A stretch of DNA of 64,000 bases from Actinomycetes bacterium (GTDB lineage: Bacteria > Actinomycetota > Acidimicrobiia > Acidimicrobiales > Microtrichaceae), in contig JAAEPF010000002.1 of the NCBI GenBank assembly GCA_024222295.1, positions 62,001 through 126,000 of the forward strand, given 5' to 3'. Made by a program: the position numbers and the translations under genes. The notes under the pieces are model-generated. The model was not told the origin of the DNA, did no database searches, and was given only the letters and a program-made list of their open reading frames with translations. Positions 8,814 through 16,081 of this stretch are shown piece after piece (the first letter of the stretch is position 1; every line of letters begins with the position of its first letter).

Positions 8814-9437
8814 TCACACGTGAGGGGTCAGTTCCCCTAGGAATGCCTCTGTGGCCATGCGGTCCCGGTGCTGGTGCGCGTGCATGCCGATGGAGGCGGC
8901 GCCGGCCACATTCTCGGCGAGGTCGTCGATGAAGGCGGCCCTCGCCGGGTCGACCCCGAGCTCGTCGCACACGATGCGGAACACCTGCGGATCGGGCTTG
9001 GCGATTCCGATCTCGGCGGTGTTGAAGACCACGTCGAACTCGTCGAGCAGGTCCAGCACGTGCAGGTCGCGGCGAAGCCTCGTGGTGCCGTTGGACAGAA
9101 GTGCAACGAGCAGTCCGTTGCGGAGGCGCCGCAGCAGGCGCACCATCTCGGGGTCCACCACCCCCACGTTGGACTCCCACGTGTCGAGCGCGGGCGCCAC
9201 GGAGGCGCCGTGCCGTTCGATCACCGTCTCGCGGATGCTGTCCATCCACTGACGGTACGTGAGCTCGCCTGTGATCGCGGCGGGTCCGAGCTCCCGTGAG
9301 AACGCCACATCGAGGATGGTGCGTGGCGGCAGGCCGTGGGCCTCCTCGACCGAGTCGAGGTCGTGGTCGTTCCAGTGGCGGATCACGCCATCGAGATCGA
9401 ACACGACCGCATCGAGCTGCTCGGGTGCCGCGGTCAT
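8814..9437 (-). CDS. HAD-family hydrolase
   Basis: 207 aa. Motif I is VVFDLDGVI (nucleophile Asp at about 13), motif II is LLSNGTT, motif III Lys lies in IGIAKPDPQVF and motif IV is FIDDLAENV. The cap is the small helical type between motifs I and II, as in HAD subfamily IA (phosphoglycolate-phosphatase and haloacid-dehalogenase-like enzymes). The substrate cannot be read from sequence. Its ATG overlaps the end of the cysteine desulfurase gene by 4 bp, so it is probably co-transcribed with it. Confidence 0.85.
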   Translation of the reverse strand: MTAAPEQLDAVVFDLDGVIRHWNDHDLDSVEEAHGLPPRTILDVAFSRELGPAAITGELTYRQWMDSIRETVIERHGASVAPALDTWESNVGVVDPEMVRLLRRLRNGLLVALLSNGTTRLRRDLHVLDLLDEFDVVFNTAEIGIAKPDPQVFRIVCDELGVDPARAAFIDDLAENVAGAASIGMHAHQHRDRMATEAFLGELTPHV

Positions 9438-10561
9438 CGTGTGCCCCGGCCCAGCGCCCGGAGTTCGGACAGCACCTCATCGAGTGCGGACAGGGCTCGG
9501 TCGACATCGGCTTCGGTGCTCGACCACCCGGCCGAGATCCGCAGTGAGCGCTGGGCGTCGACCCCCATGGCAAGCAGGACCGGCGACGGCTCGAATGCCT
9601 CGCTCGAACACGAGGATCCGGAGTGCACGGCCACCCCGCGTTGGTCGAGCCCGAGCAACACCGGCTGGGGCTCGATGCCGTCGAGCGCCAGGCAGACGAG
9701 GTGCGGGGCCCGTTCGTCCGGATGGCCGAGCAGGCTGACTCCGTCGGTACGCGCCGCCCAGTCGATGACCTGCGACGACAGCCCGGCCAGTCGGTCGAGC
9801 TCCCCTGCACCGGTGGACGCGAGCTCATCGGCGACAGCGGCCAGCCCCACCGCCGCTGCAATGTTCTCGACTCCGGCTCGCCGGGCTCGTTCCTGGTCCC
9901 CGCCCACCATCAGCGGCGCAAGCCGCAGGTTGCGCCTCACGACCGTGACTCCGATTCCCGTCGGGCCACCCAGCTTGTGGCCCGACAGCGTCACGACATC
10001 TGCACCGCTGCGGGCCACCTGTGGGGCTGCTGGGCCGGCCTGCGCCGCGTCCACGTGCAACAACCCGGGCATCGCGTCTAGGGCGGCGACAGCTTCGGCC
10101 ACCGGCTGCATGGTCGCCACTTCGTGGTTGGCCCACTGCAGGTGCACGATCGCCGTGTCGTCGCGCACGGCATCGCTGAGCTCCTCCACGTCGACCGTGC
10201 CGGTCGGGTCCACGCCAACCTCTGTGTACGCACAGCGCTGCGCCCAGGTGCGAACAGCGGAGTGTTCCACGGCGCTCGACACGACGTGTCCGCCACCGCT
10301 GACGGCAACCCACGAGACGGCAGCGATCGACTCTGTGGCTCCCGAGGTGAACACCACCTGGCGAGCCCGTACGCCCAGCCAGTGCGCGACGCGATCCCGC
10401 GCGTCCTCGAGAGTGGCCCTCGCCGCCATGCCTTCGGCATGGATCCTGCCGGGGTCACCGAGCAGGCCGTGGGAGCCGGCATCGGCCACCTCCGCCATCG
10501 CTGCCCGAGCGGACTCGCGCAGCGGCGACGTCGAGGCGTGATCGAGGTAGATGCGGCTCAT
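9434..10561 (-). CDS. Cysteine desulfurase (NifS/IscS type)
   Basis: 375 aa PLP enzyme that takes sulfur from cysteine for Fe-S cluster or thio-cofactor assembly. N-terminal IYLDHASTSP, PLP lysine in LSGHKLGGPTG, and a long active-site loop with catalytic Cys in SGSSCSS, typical of group I (NifS/IscS). It lies 18 bp downstream of a SufR-like regulator gene and overlaps the HAD gene, giving a probable three-gene unit. With Mrp encoded divergently, Fe-S biogenesis is the likely role, although a tRNA-thiolation desulfurase would look similar. Confidence 0.9.
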   Translation of the reverse strand: MSRIYLDHASTSPLRESARAAMAEVADAGSHGLLGDPGRIHAEGMAARATLEDARDRVAHWLGVRARQVVFTSGATESIAAVSWVAVSGGGHVVSSAVEHSAVRTWAQRCAYTEVGVDPTGTVDVEELSDAVRDDTAIVHLQWANHEVATMQPVAEAVAALDAMPGLLHVDAAQAGPAAPQVARSGADVVTLSGHKLGGPTGIGVTVVRRNLRLAPLMVGGDQERARRAGVENIAAAVGLAAVADELASTGAGELDRLAGLSSQVIDWAARTDGVSLLGHPDERAPHLVCLALDGIEPQPVLLGLDQRGVAVHSGSSCSSEAFEPSPVLLAMGVDAQRSLRISAGWSSTEADVDRALSALDEVLSELRALGRGTR

Positions 10562-10579
10562 GTCAGGAGCAAGCGCCGC

Positions 10580-11284
10580 TCAGTCGTCGACGGCCGTGAC
10601 GCAGTGCTCGTCACCCGCAGCCACGGACGAGCTCAGGTCGACCGAGGTCTCGCCGTAGAGGGTGCCGAGCATCCCGCGCACCATTCCGCGGTCGACGGCA
10701 CAGATCACGGGGTGTTCGACGGCAGCGTCGCCGAACGGGCAGTGCTCGGTCACGATCCGCAGCTTGTTGCCCTCCTTTTCGGCATGGGCGGCGAAGCCGT
10801 GCGCCGACAGCGCGTCGGCCACCGTGTGCAGCGCCGAGCGGAAGCTCGTGGTGCTGTGGTCACCCATCTCCTCTGCCATGGTGCGGCCGAACTCCTCGCC
10901 GACTTCCTCGGCCAGACTCGTTGACCGCTCGGGGCCTAACTCGGCGAGGGCCCGGCCCAGCAGCTCGACGAGCACGTCGTCGTGGCGTACGGGTACCTCG
11001 AGCTCCATCTGCTCGCCGATCACCCGATAGCGCTTGGAGGGGCGTCCGGCACCGCCTGCCGGCCGTTCGGTGCTCACCTCGAGGTACCCGCCGGATGCGA
11101 GCTTGTCGAGGTGGTGACGGGCCACATTGGCGTGGAGGTCGAACTGCTCGGCAACCATCGAAGCGGTGACGCCCTCGGAGCTCTCGTGGGCGAAGAGGTA
11201 GATCTCACGGCGCGTGGGGTCGCCGAACGCGCTGGTAATTGCGGTCACCGTCGAGGCGAACTCGGTTGGGGACAGCTGTGGCAT
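10580..11284 (-). CDS. sufR: SufR-like Fe-S-sensing transcriptional regulator
   Basis: 234 aa. An N-terminal winged helix (GDPTRREIYLF ... ARHHLDKLASGGYLEV, about 20-70) is followed by a C-terminal sensor domain with three cysteines: HCPFG (Cys182), VICAVDRG (Cys195) and EHCVTAV (Cys228). This spacing resembles SufR repressors, which hold an Fe-S cluster and repress Fe-S assembly genes when it is intact. Here it heads a unit with the cysteine desulfurase rather than a full suf operon. The ATG at 11284 is 6 nt after a TACCAT box, so it is probably leaderless. Confidence 0.75.
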   Translation of the reverse strand: MPQLSPTEFASTVTAITSAFGDPTRREIYLFAHESSEGVTASMVAEQFDLHANVARHHLDKLASGGYLEVSTERPAGGAGRPSKRYRVIGEQMELEVPVRHDDVLVELLGRALAELGPERSTSLAEEVGEEFGRTMAEEMGDHSTTSFRSALHTVADALSAHGFAAHAEKEGNKLRIVTEHCPFGDAAVEHPVICAVDRGMVRGMLGTLYGETSVDLSSSVAAGDEHCVTAVDD

Positions 11285-11290
11285 GTGCCA

Positions 11291-11296
11291 ATGGTA
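11291..11296 (-). promoter_or_regulatory. -10 box of the sufR-like gene (leaderless)
   Basis: On the minus strand TACCAT is followed by 6 nt (TGGCAC) and the ATG. If the regulator is autoregulated, its operator should lie in the 109-bp space shared with the mrp gene. Confidence 0.5.
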
Positions 11297-11393
11297 CCGG
11301 TCGGCCCTCTGCACACCCGTCGGCGGCACGGTGCGGGGCCGCGGCCCGGGTGGTGATTGGGTTTTCACGGCCAAAGCGGGGAGAATTACCCCC

Positions 11394-12542
11394 ATGGCCT
11401 CCCCCCAGAGCACCCCGCAAGACGTGATCGAGGCACTCAGGCCCGTCGAGGATCCCGAACTGCACCGCTCGATCGTGGAACTCGACATGGTTCGCGATGT
11501 GTCGGTCCGGGGCAGCGCCGTGTCGCTCAAGATCGTGCTCACGATCCCCGGATGTCCGTTGCGAAACGAGATCCAGCAGCGAGTCGACGACGCGGTGATG
11601 GCGCTCGACGGAGTCGAGAGTGTCGAGATCGACTGGGACTCGATGACCGACGCTGAGCGCGCGGCGCTGCGCGAGAAGCTCCATGGCGATCCCTCGGCCT
11701 CAGCCGGATCCCAGGACGCTCACGGCCATGCGGAAGGGCGTGCGATCCCCTTCGCGGACCCCGCGTCCAATACAAGGGTGCTGCTGATCGCCTCCGGAAA
11801 GGGCGGTGTCGGCAAGTCATCGGTGACCACGAACGTCGCCATAGCGCTGGCCAACCTCGGCAAGCGGGTCGCCGTCGTCGACGCCGACGTGTGGGGATTC
11901 TCGATCCCTCGCATGCTGGGGGTGGAGCGGCCACCAGTTGTCATCGACGAGATGATCGTGCCGCCCGAGGCCAACGGGGTGTCGTGCATCTCCATGGGCT
12001 TCTTCGTGGAGGACGACCAGCCGGTGATCTGGCGGGGCCCGATGCTCCACAAGGCTCTCGAGCAGTTCCTCACCGACGTGTACTGGGACGACCCCGACTA
12101 CCTGGTGGTGGACCTTCCGCCGGGTACCGGTGACATCTCGCTCTCGCTTGCCCAGTTCCTGCCCCGTGCCGAGCTCTACGTGGTCACCACGCCGCAGCCG
12201 GCAGCACAGCGGGTGGCGCAGCGGGCGGCGTTCATGGGTCACAAGGTCAACCTCGAGGTCAAGGGTGTCATCGAGAACATGTCGTGGTTCACCGGCGACG
12301 ACGACAAGCGCTACGAGATCTTCGGCAGCGGCGGCGGCGCTGAGCTGGCAGGTCGACTCGATGTCCCCCTGCTCGGTCAGGTCCCCCTGGTTCCAGAGCT
12401 GCGCGAGGGCGGCGACTCGGGCCGGCCGATCACCGTGGTCGACCCGGACGGCGAGGCTGCTTCGGCCTTCGCCGCCATCGCCGGGCAGATCGAGGAACTC
12501 GCCCCCACCCGGCGCACCCACCCCGAGCTGAAGATCATCTGA
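11394..12542 (+). CDS. mrp: Mrp/ApbC-type P-loop ATPase, Fe-S carrier
   Basis: 382 aa. The N-terminal MIP18/DUF59 domain (about 5-95: PVEDPELHRSIVELDMV ... PGCPLRN) is followed by a ParA-type ATPase domain with deviant Walker A GKGGVGKSS (about 130) and the conserved WRGPMLHKALEQF segment. Mrp/Nbp35 proteins carry [4Fe-4S] clusters to target proteins. The usual C-terminal CxxC of the Nbp35/ApbC group is absent: that segment reads ENMSWF where many homologues have ENMS(Y/F)xxC. Divergent from the SufR-like/desulfurase unit, which fits a shared Fe-S task. Confidence 0.9.
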   Translation: MASPQSTPQDVIEALRPVEDPELHRSIVELDMVRDVSVRGSAVSLKIVLTIPGCPLRNEIQQRVDDAVMALDGVESVEIDWDSMTDAERAALREKLHGDPSASAGSQDAHGHAEGRAIPFADPASNTRVLLIASGKGGVGKSSVTTNVAIALANLGKRVAVVDADVWGFSIPRMLGVERPPVVIDEMIVPPEANGVSCISMGFFVEDDQPVIWRGPMLHKALEQFLTDVYWDDPDYLVVDLPPGTGDISLSLAQFLPRAELYVVTTPQPAAQRVAQRAAFMGHKVNLEVKGVIENMSWFTGDDDKRYEIFGSGGGAELAGRLDVPLLGQVPLVPELREGGDSGRPITVVDPDGEAASAFAAIAGQIEELAPTRRTHPELKII

Positions 12543-12585
12543 CCGGGCGGGCCCGGCCCGACCGGCGTTCCGGCTCCGATCCGTC

Positions 12586-12632
12586 TTCTGTTGGTGCTCA
12601 ATCACGCCAGGCGTGATTGAGCACCAACAGAA
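12586..12632. repeat. 47-bp near-perfect palindrome
   Basis: Two exactly complementary 23-bp arms (12586-12608 and 12610-12632) around one central base, beginning TTCTGTTGGTGCTC. It lies between convergent genes and could act as a bidirectional transcription stop, but it lacks a T run and is more perfect and longer than the other hairpins in the window. Confidence 0.75.
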
Positions 12633-12677
12633 CGATGCCTAGGTCCTCGCGTCCTCGGGCCCGTTTCCCGGGCGCCG

Positions 12678-13676
12678 CTATTGCAGGACGTCGTCGCCGT
12701 AGGCGAACAGCCCCGGAGTGCCACCGGTGTGCACCATCACCACGGCTCCGTCATTGCCCAGTTCCCCGCTGCGGCACCGCGCCACGAGCGACGCTGCCGC
12801 CTTGCCCGTGTAGACCGGGTCCAGTGCGATGCCCTCGGTCCGGGCAAACAGCGCCAGTGCCTCGCGCATCGCATCCGTGGGCACGCCGTAGCCCTCGCCC
12901 AACTGCGCGCCATCGACCTCGATCGTGGCGGCCGGCGCGTGGGGCACACCGATCAGTTCCGACACGCCGGCATCGAGCAGTGTCACTGACTCGACCGACT
13001 CAGCGGCCGGGTGCAGCACCGCGACACCGCGTATCGCCGGAGGGGAGTCCGCCCCGGCGGTCCTGGTGCCGCACAACAGGCCGGCCTGCGTGCCGCCTGT
13101 GCCGTTGGCGACCACGACGTCATCGACCACCAGACCCAGACGGCTCGCCTGGGCCACGAGCTCGCGGCCCGCTGCCACATAACCCAGCACACCGATCGGC
13201 TCGGAGCCTCCGGGAGCGATCCAGCGGGCGTTGGCTCCCGAGGAGGCCAGCTCCGCTTCGAGTTCCGCCGCCGCCTCGCCGATGGAATCGGGGTCACAGA
13301 GCCGAACGTCGGCCCCGAAGAGGCCGTCGAGCAGCAGGTTCCCGCCGCTGTTGTACAGCGCGTCATCGCGGGGCACGGTGCGGGTGAGCAGCGCATGGCA
13401 GGTGAGTCCGCAACGCGCCGCGGCTGCAGCCGTCTGGCGGGCATGGTTCGACTGCACCGCCCCGAACGTGACCACCGTGTCGCACCCCGAGGCGAGCGCG
13501 TCGCCCAGCAGGAACTCGAGCTTGCGGAGCTTGTTGCCACCCAGGCCCGTTTCACCGAGGTCGTCGCGCTTGATCCACACGTCGGCCTCGAGCGCCTCGC
13601 CGAGACGCTCGAGGCGCACCAGCGGGGTGGCGGCAGACATCAGGTCCACCCTGGGAAACGACCCGAGGTCAGCCAC
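12678..13676 (-). CDS. PLP-dependent D-cysteine desulfhydrase / ACC deaminase family
   Basis: 332 aa, fold-type II PLP enzyme. The PLP lysine lies in GGNKLRKLEFL, and the QSNHARQTAAAAARCGL block and C-terminal VMVHTGGTPGLFAYGD are typical of the DcyD/ACC-deaminase family. Members degrade D-cysteine to pyruvate, H2S and ammonia or open ACC; the choice is not clear here. The GTG start at 13676 is preferred to the internal ATG because it restores the family's N-terminal FPRV segment and overlaps the upstream glycosyltransferase stop by 8 bp. Confidence 0.82.
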   Translation of the reverse strand: MADLGSFPRVDLMSAATPLVRLERLGEALEADVWIKRDDLGETGLGGNKLRKLEFLLGDALASGCDTVVTFGAVQSNHARQTAAAAARCGLTCHALLTRTVPRDDALYNSGGNLLLDGLFGADVRLCDPDSIGEAAAELEAELASSGANARWIAPGGSEPIGVLGYVAAGRELVAQASRLGLVVDDVVVANGTGGTQAGLLCGTRTAGADSPPAIRGVAVLHPAAESVESVTLLDAGVSELIGVPHAPAATIEVDGAQLGEGYGVPTDAMREALALFARTEGIALDPVYTGKAAASLVARCRSGELGNDGAVVMVHTGGTPGLFAYGDDVLQ

Positions 13677-14868
13677 GGTCGGCCTGTGTGCTGCGTGTTC
13701 GGCGTTGGCGCCGCAGCACCCGCCGCGAGGGCCGGCCGTGCAGCCGGTAGAGCTCGGCCATCCGCCCGCGGAACACCGAGCGGTCGAAGCGGCGCTTGGC
13801 GTGCGCACGGTTCGCCTCGGAGACCTTGCGTCGCCGGGCCGGATCCTCGAGGAGTTCCTGGATGGCGTTGGCGAAGCCCTCGGCGTCGCCCGCCTCGACC
13901 AGGGCGCCGTGGTCGCCGTCGACGATCATGTTGTGGATCGCCTGGATGTCGCTCGCGACGATGGGCACGCCTGCAGCCAGGGACTCGATGACCGTGAAGG
14001 GCTGGCCTTCGGTGTAGGTGGGGAACACGTACACATCGGCCTCGCTCAGGTGCCGGTAGACCTCGTCGCGCGGGAGCGGCCCGGTCATGGCCCCGGCGCG
14101 CCCCCTTGCGGTGATGAGCTCGCTCATGGCGTCCTTGTCGGGGTCCAGCCCCGGTGTGTTGTCGCCCACGATCCGGAGCTCGAAATCGGTGACGCCGCGC
14201 TGCTCGAGGATGTCTAGTGCGTCCATGAGCACCACGAGGCCCTTGCGCTCGAGCATCTCGCCCACGAAGAGGACGACCGGCGGGTCATGGTCGGCGGTCG
14301 TCGGTTCGACCTCGTCGACTTCGATCGAGTTGGCGATCACCGGCAATTCGGTGCCGGGCATGTACTGCCGCAGGTTGGGCTCGCCGGCAGCCGCTATGAG
14401 GACGTTGGCGTCCACGAGGCGGTCGAGCACCCGAAACGCCCAACGGTGCGGAGTGCTCACGCGGTACTCGCCCGGCGGTTCCATGTACGGGGGCTGGGCG
14501 TGGTTGTGCAGCAGCACCCTGGCGCCGCGGGCACGGGCTGCAAGTGCGATCGCCACCTGACGCCATGCCACGAACACCGGGTGCTGCACGGCGTGGCTGT
14601 GCACCACCGAGCCGCGTCGGGCGAGGCGAAAGGTGCCCCACGCGTGCTCGAAGGCGCGCGCCACGTTCTGCATGCCGAACTCGCCACGCCGGTCGTCGTT
14701 TTGTGAAGTGTTGTAGAAGACGACCTCGAATTCCTGGTCGAGAACCGGGTCTTCCACGATGTCGAGGGCGACCGTGGCGATGCCTCCGCGCATGGGCGGA
14801 CCGTGCGCCACGACCACTACGCGCACCCCGCTGGCCGCGCGCGATCCCCCTGATGATTCCGCTGCCAT
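13669..14868 (-). CDS. Glycosyltransferase, family 4 (GT-B)
   Basis: 399 aa. The N-terminal Rossmann half contains AHGPPMRGGIATVA (acceptor side). The C-terminal half has VVLFVGEMLERKGLVVLMDAL (nucleotide-sugar side) and the E-x7-E-type motif in FPTYTEGQPFTVIESLAAGVPIV. It probably transfers a sugar from a nucleotide donor to a lipid or polysaccharide acceptor at the cytoplasmic membrane face; substrates are unknown. The start codon is separated by only 23 bp from the divergent DUF3107 gene. The 3' end overlaps the PLP enzyme gene. Confidence 0.87.
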   Translation of the reverse strand: MAAESSGGSRAASGVRVVVVAHGPPMRGGIATVALDIVEDPVLDQEFEVVFYNTSQNDDRRGEFGMQNVARAFEHAWGTFRLARRGSVVHSHAVQHPVFVAWRQVAIALAARARGARVLLHNHAQPPYMEPPGEYRVSTPHRWAFRVLDRLVDANVLIAAAGEPNLRQYMPGTELPVIANSIEVDEVEPTTADHDPPVVLFVGEMLERKGLVVLMDALDILEQRGVTDFELRIVGDNTPGLDPDKDAMSELITARGRAGAMTGPLPRDEVYRHLSEADVYVFPTYTEGQPFTVIESLAAGVPIVASDIQAIHNMIVDGDHGALVEAGDAEGFANAIQELLEDPARRRKVSEANRAHAKRRFDRSVFRGRMAELYRLHGRPSRRVLRRQRRTRSTQADRG

Positions 14869-14874
14869 ACGCGA

Positions 14875-14884
14875 TCTATACCAT
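14875..14884. promoter_or_regulatory. Overlapping divergent -10 boxes (bidirectional leaderless promoter)
   Basis: On the minus strand TATAGA (14875-14880) is followed by 6 nt and the ATG at 14868. On the plus strand TACCAT (14879-14884) is followed by 7 nt and the GTG at 14892. The boxes share the TA at 14879-14880. The same geometry recurs at 54215-54224. Confidence 0.5.
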
Positions 14885-14891
14885 GGCCCTT

Positions 14892-15125
14892 GTGGATGTA
14901 CGCATTGGAGTGACCTACTCGACCCGCGAGATCGATGTGCAGCTCGCTGATGACACAGACCGTGAGGAGCTGCGCGAGAGCATCGACGGCACTCTCGGCT
15001 CCGACACCGGAGTGCTGTGGCTCAATGACAAGCGAGGCAGGGTGGTGGGCGTGCCCATTTCGAAGGTGGCCTACGTGGAGATCGGCTCCGACGACGACAG
15101 CCGGTCCATAGGGTTCTCGTCCTGA
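14892..15125 (+). CDS. DUF3107 family protein
   Basis: 77 aa: VDVRIGVTYSTREI ... SKVAYVEIGSDDDSRSIGF. This matches the small actinobacterial DUF3107 family (Mycobacterium tuberculosis TB9.4/Rv3208A begins MEVKIGI). Function unknown. GTG 14892 is chosen because it lines up with that N-terminus and lies 7 nt after a TACCAT box; ATG 14883 would add MAL and overlap that box. The stop is shared with the apparent CTG start of the next gene (CTGA), which links it to the ArsA-like pair. Confidence 0.82.
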   Translation: MDVRIGVTYSTREIDVQLADDTDREELRESIDGTLGSDTGVLWLNDKRGRVVGVPISKVAYVEIGSDDDSRSIGFSS

Positions 15126-16081
15126 GCCCAGCACGGTCTCCCCACCTGCTCGACCGCAAGCTGCTCTTCGTCACTGGGAAGGGCGGCGTGGGCAAGACCT
15201 CGGTGGCTTCGGCCATCGGTGTGCTCGCGGCGGCGCGGGGTCGCAAGACCCTCGTGTGCGAGGTGGACGCCAAGGGGAACCTGGCGGACTTCTACGGCGT
15301 CGGCCCGCTCGACTTCGCGGGTACCGAGGTGCGCAAGAACCTGCACGCCATGGCGATGGACACCGAGGAGTCGCTCAAGGAGTACCTGAGCCTCCAGCTG
15401 AGGGTGCCGCTGCTCTCGCGCGTGGGACCGCTCGCGCGCACGTTCGACTTCGTGGCCAACGCGGCGCCGGGGGTCAAGGAGATCCTCACCGTCGGCAAGC
15501 TCACCTACGAGGTCCGCGAACGCAACTACGACCTCGTCGTCGTGGACGCCTCTGCGACCGGCCACGTGGTCGGCGAACTCGGTTCGCCCGTCGCCATCAA
15601 GGAGCTCGTGAGCGTCGGCGTGGTGCGCAGCCAGACCGACTGGATGATCGACATCCTCACCGATCCGGCCCAGACCGGGGTGGTGGTGGTTACCGTGCCC
15701 GAGGAGATGCCGGTCTCGGAGACCCTCGAGCTACTCGACCGCCTCGAGGACGAGACAGACATCGACGTCGCCTCCGTGGTGGTCAACCGCGTGCTGCCGG
15801 AGCTCTTCGGCAGGGGCGAGGAGGCGATCTTCGAGCGGCTCAATTCGGAGTCCGGGCGTGTGGCACTGCGCGAGGCGGCCGGCGACGGCTCTGGCGACGT
15901 GCTCGATGGTGCGGAGTTGGCCGTCGGGTTGCGCCGCAGCAGCGTCGGTCACCTGACGCGCCTGCGCGAGGGAGTTCCCGGCAACGTGCCCCTGGTCTAC
16001 CTGCCGTTCCTGTTCCACCGCTCCCATGGTGTGCGGGCCACCAGCCGCATTGCCGAGGCGCTCGGAGAGGAGCTCGGCTGA
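15122..16081 (+). CDS. ArsA/GET3-like ATPase, first of a pair; apparent CTG start
   Basis: About 319 aa. The Walker A VTGKGGVGKTS falls around residues 19-29 if translation starts at CTG 15122. No ATG, GTG or TTG exists in frame between the upstream stop at 15026 and the GTG at 15188, and that GTG encodes the Val inside the P-loop, so it cannot give a working ATPase. CTG 15122 overlaps the DUF3107 stop as CTGA. Paired ArsA-like ATPases also occur in Mycobacterium (Rv3679-Rv3680). Substrate unknown; anion transport is only the family label. Confidence 0.85.
   Translation: MSPARSPHLLDRKLLFVTGKGGVGKTSVASAIGVLAAARGRKTLVCEVDAKGNLADFYGVGPLDFAGTEVRKNLHAMAMDTEESLKEYLSLQLRVPLLSRVGPLARTFDFVANAAPGVKEILTVGKLTYEVRERNYDLVVVDASATGHVVGELGSPVAIKELVSVGVVRSQTDWMIDILTDPAQTGVVVVTVPEEMPVSETLELLDRLEDETDIDVASVVVNRVLPELFGRGEEAIFERLNSESGRVALREAAGDGSGDVLDGAELAVGLRRSSVGHLTRLREGVPGNVPLVYLPFLFHRSHGVRATSRIAEALGEELG

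Noticed and set aside
12586-12632. Ordinary intrinsic terminator
   Set aside because: No T run on either side and arms much longer than needed; kept as an unexplained palindrome instead.
15188-16081. GTG 15188 as the start of the first ArsA-like ATPase
   Set aside because: It would begin inside the Walker A motif and remove the nucleotide-binding loop.
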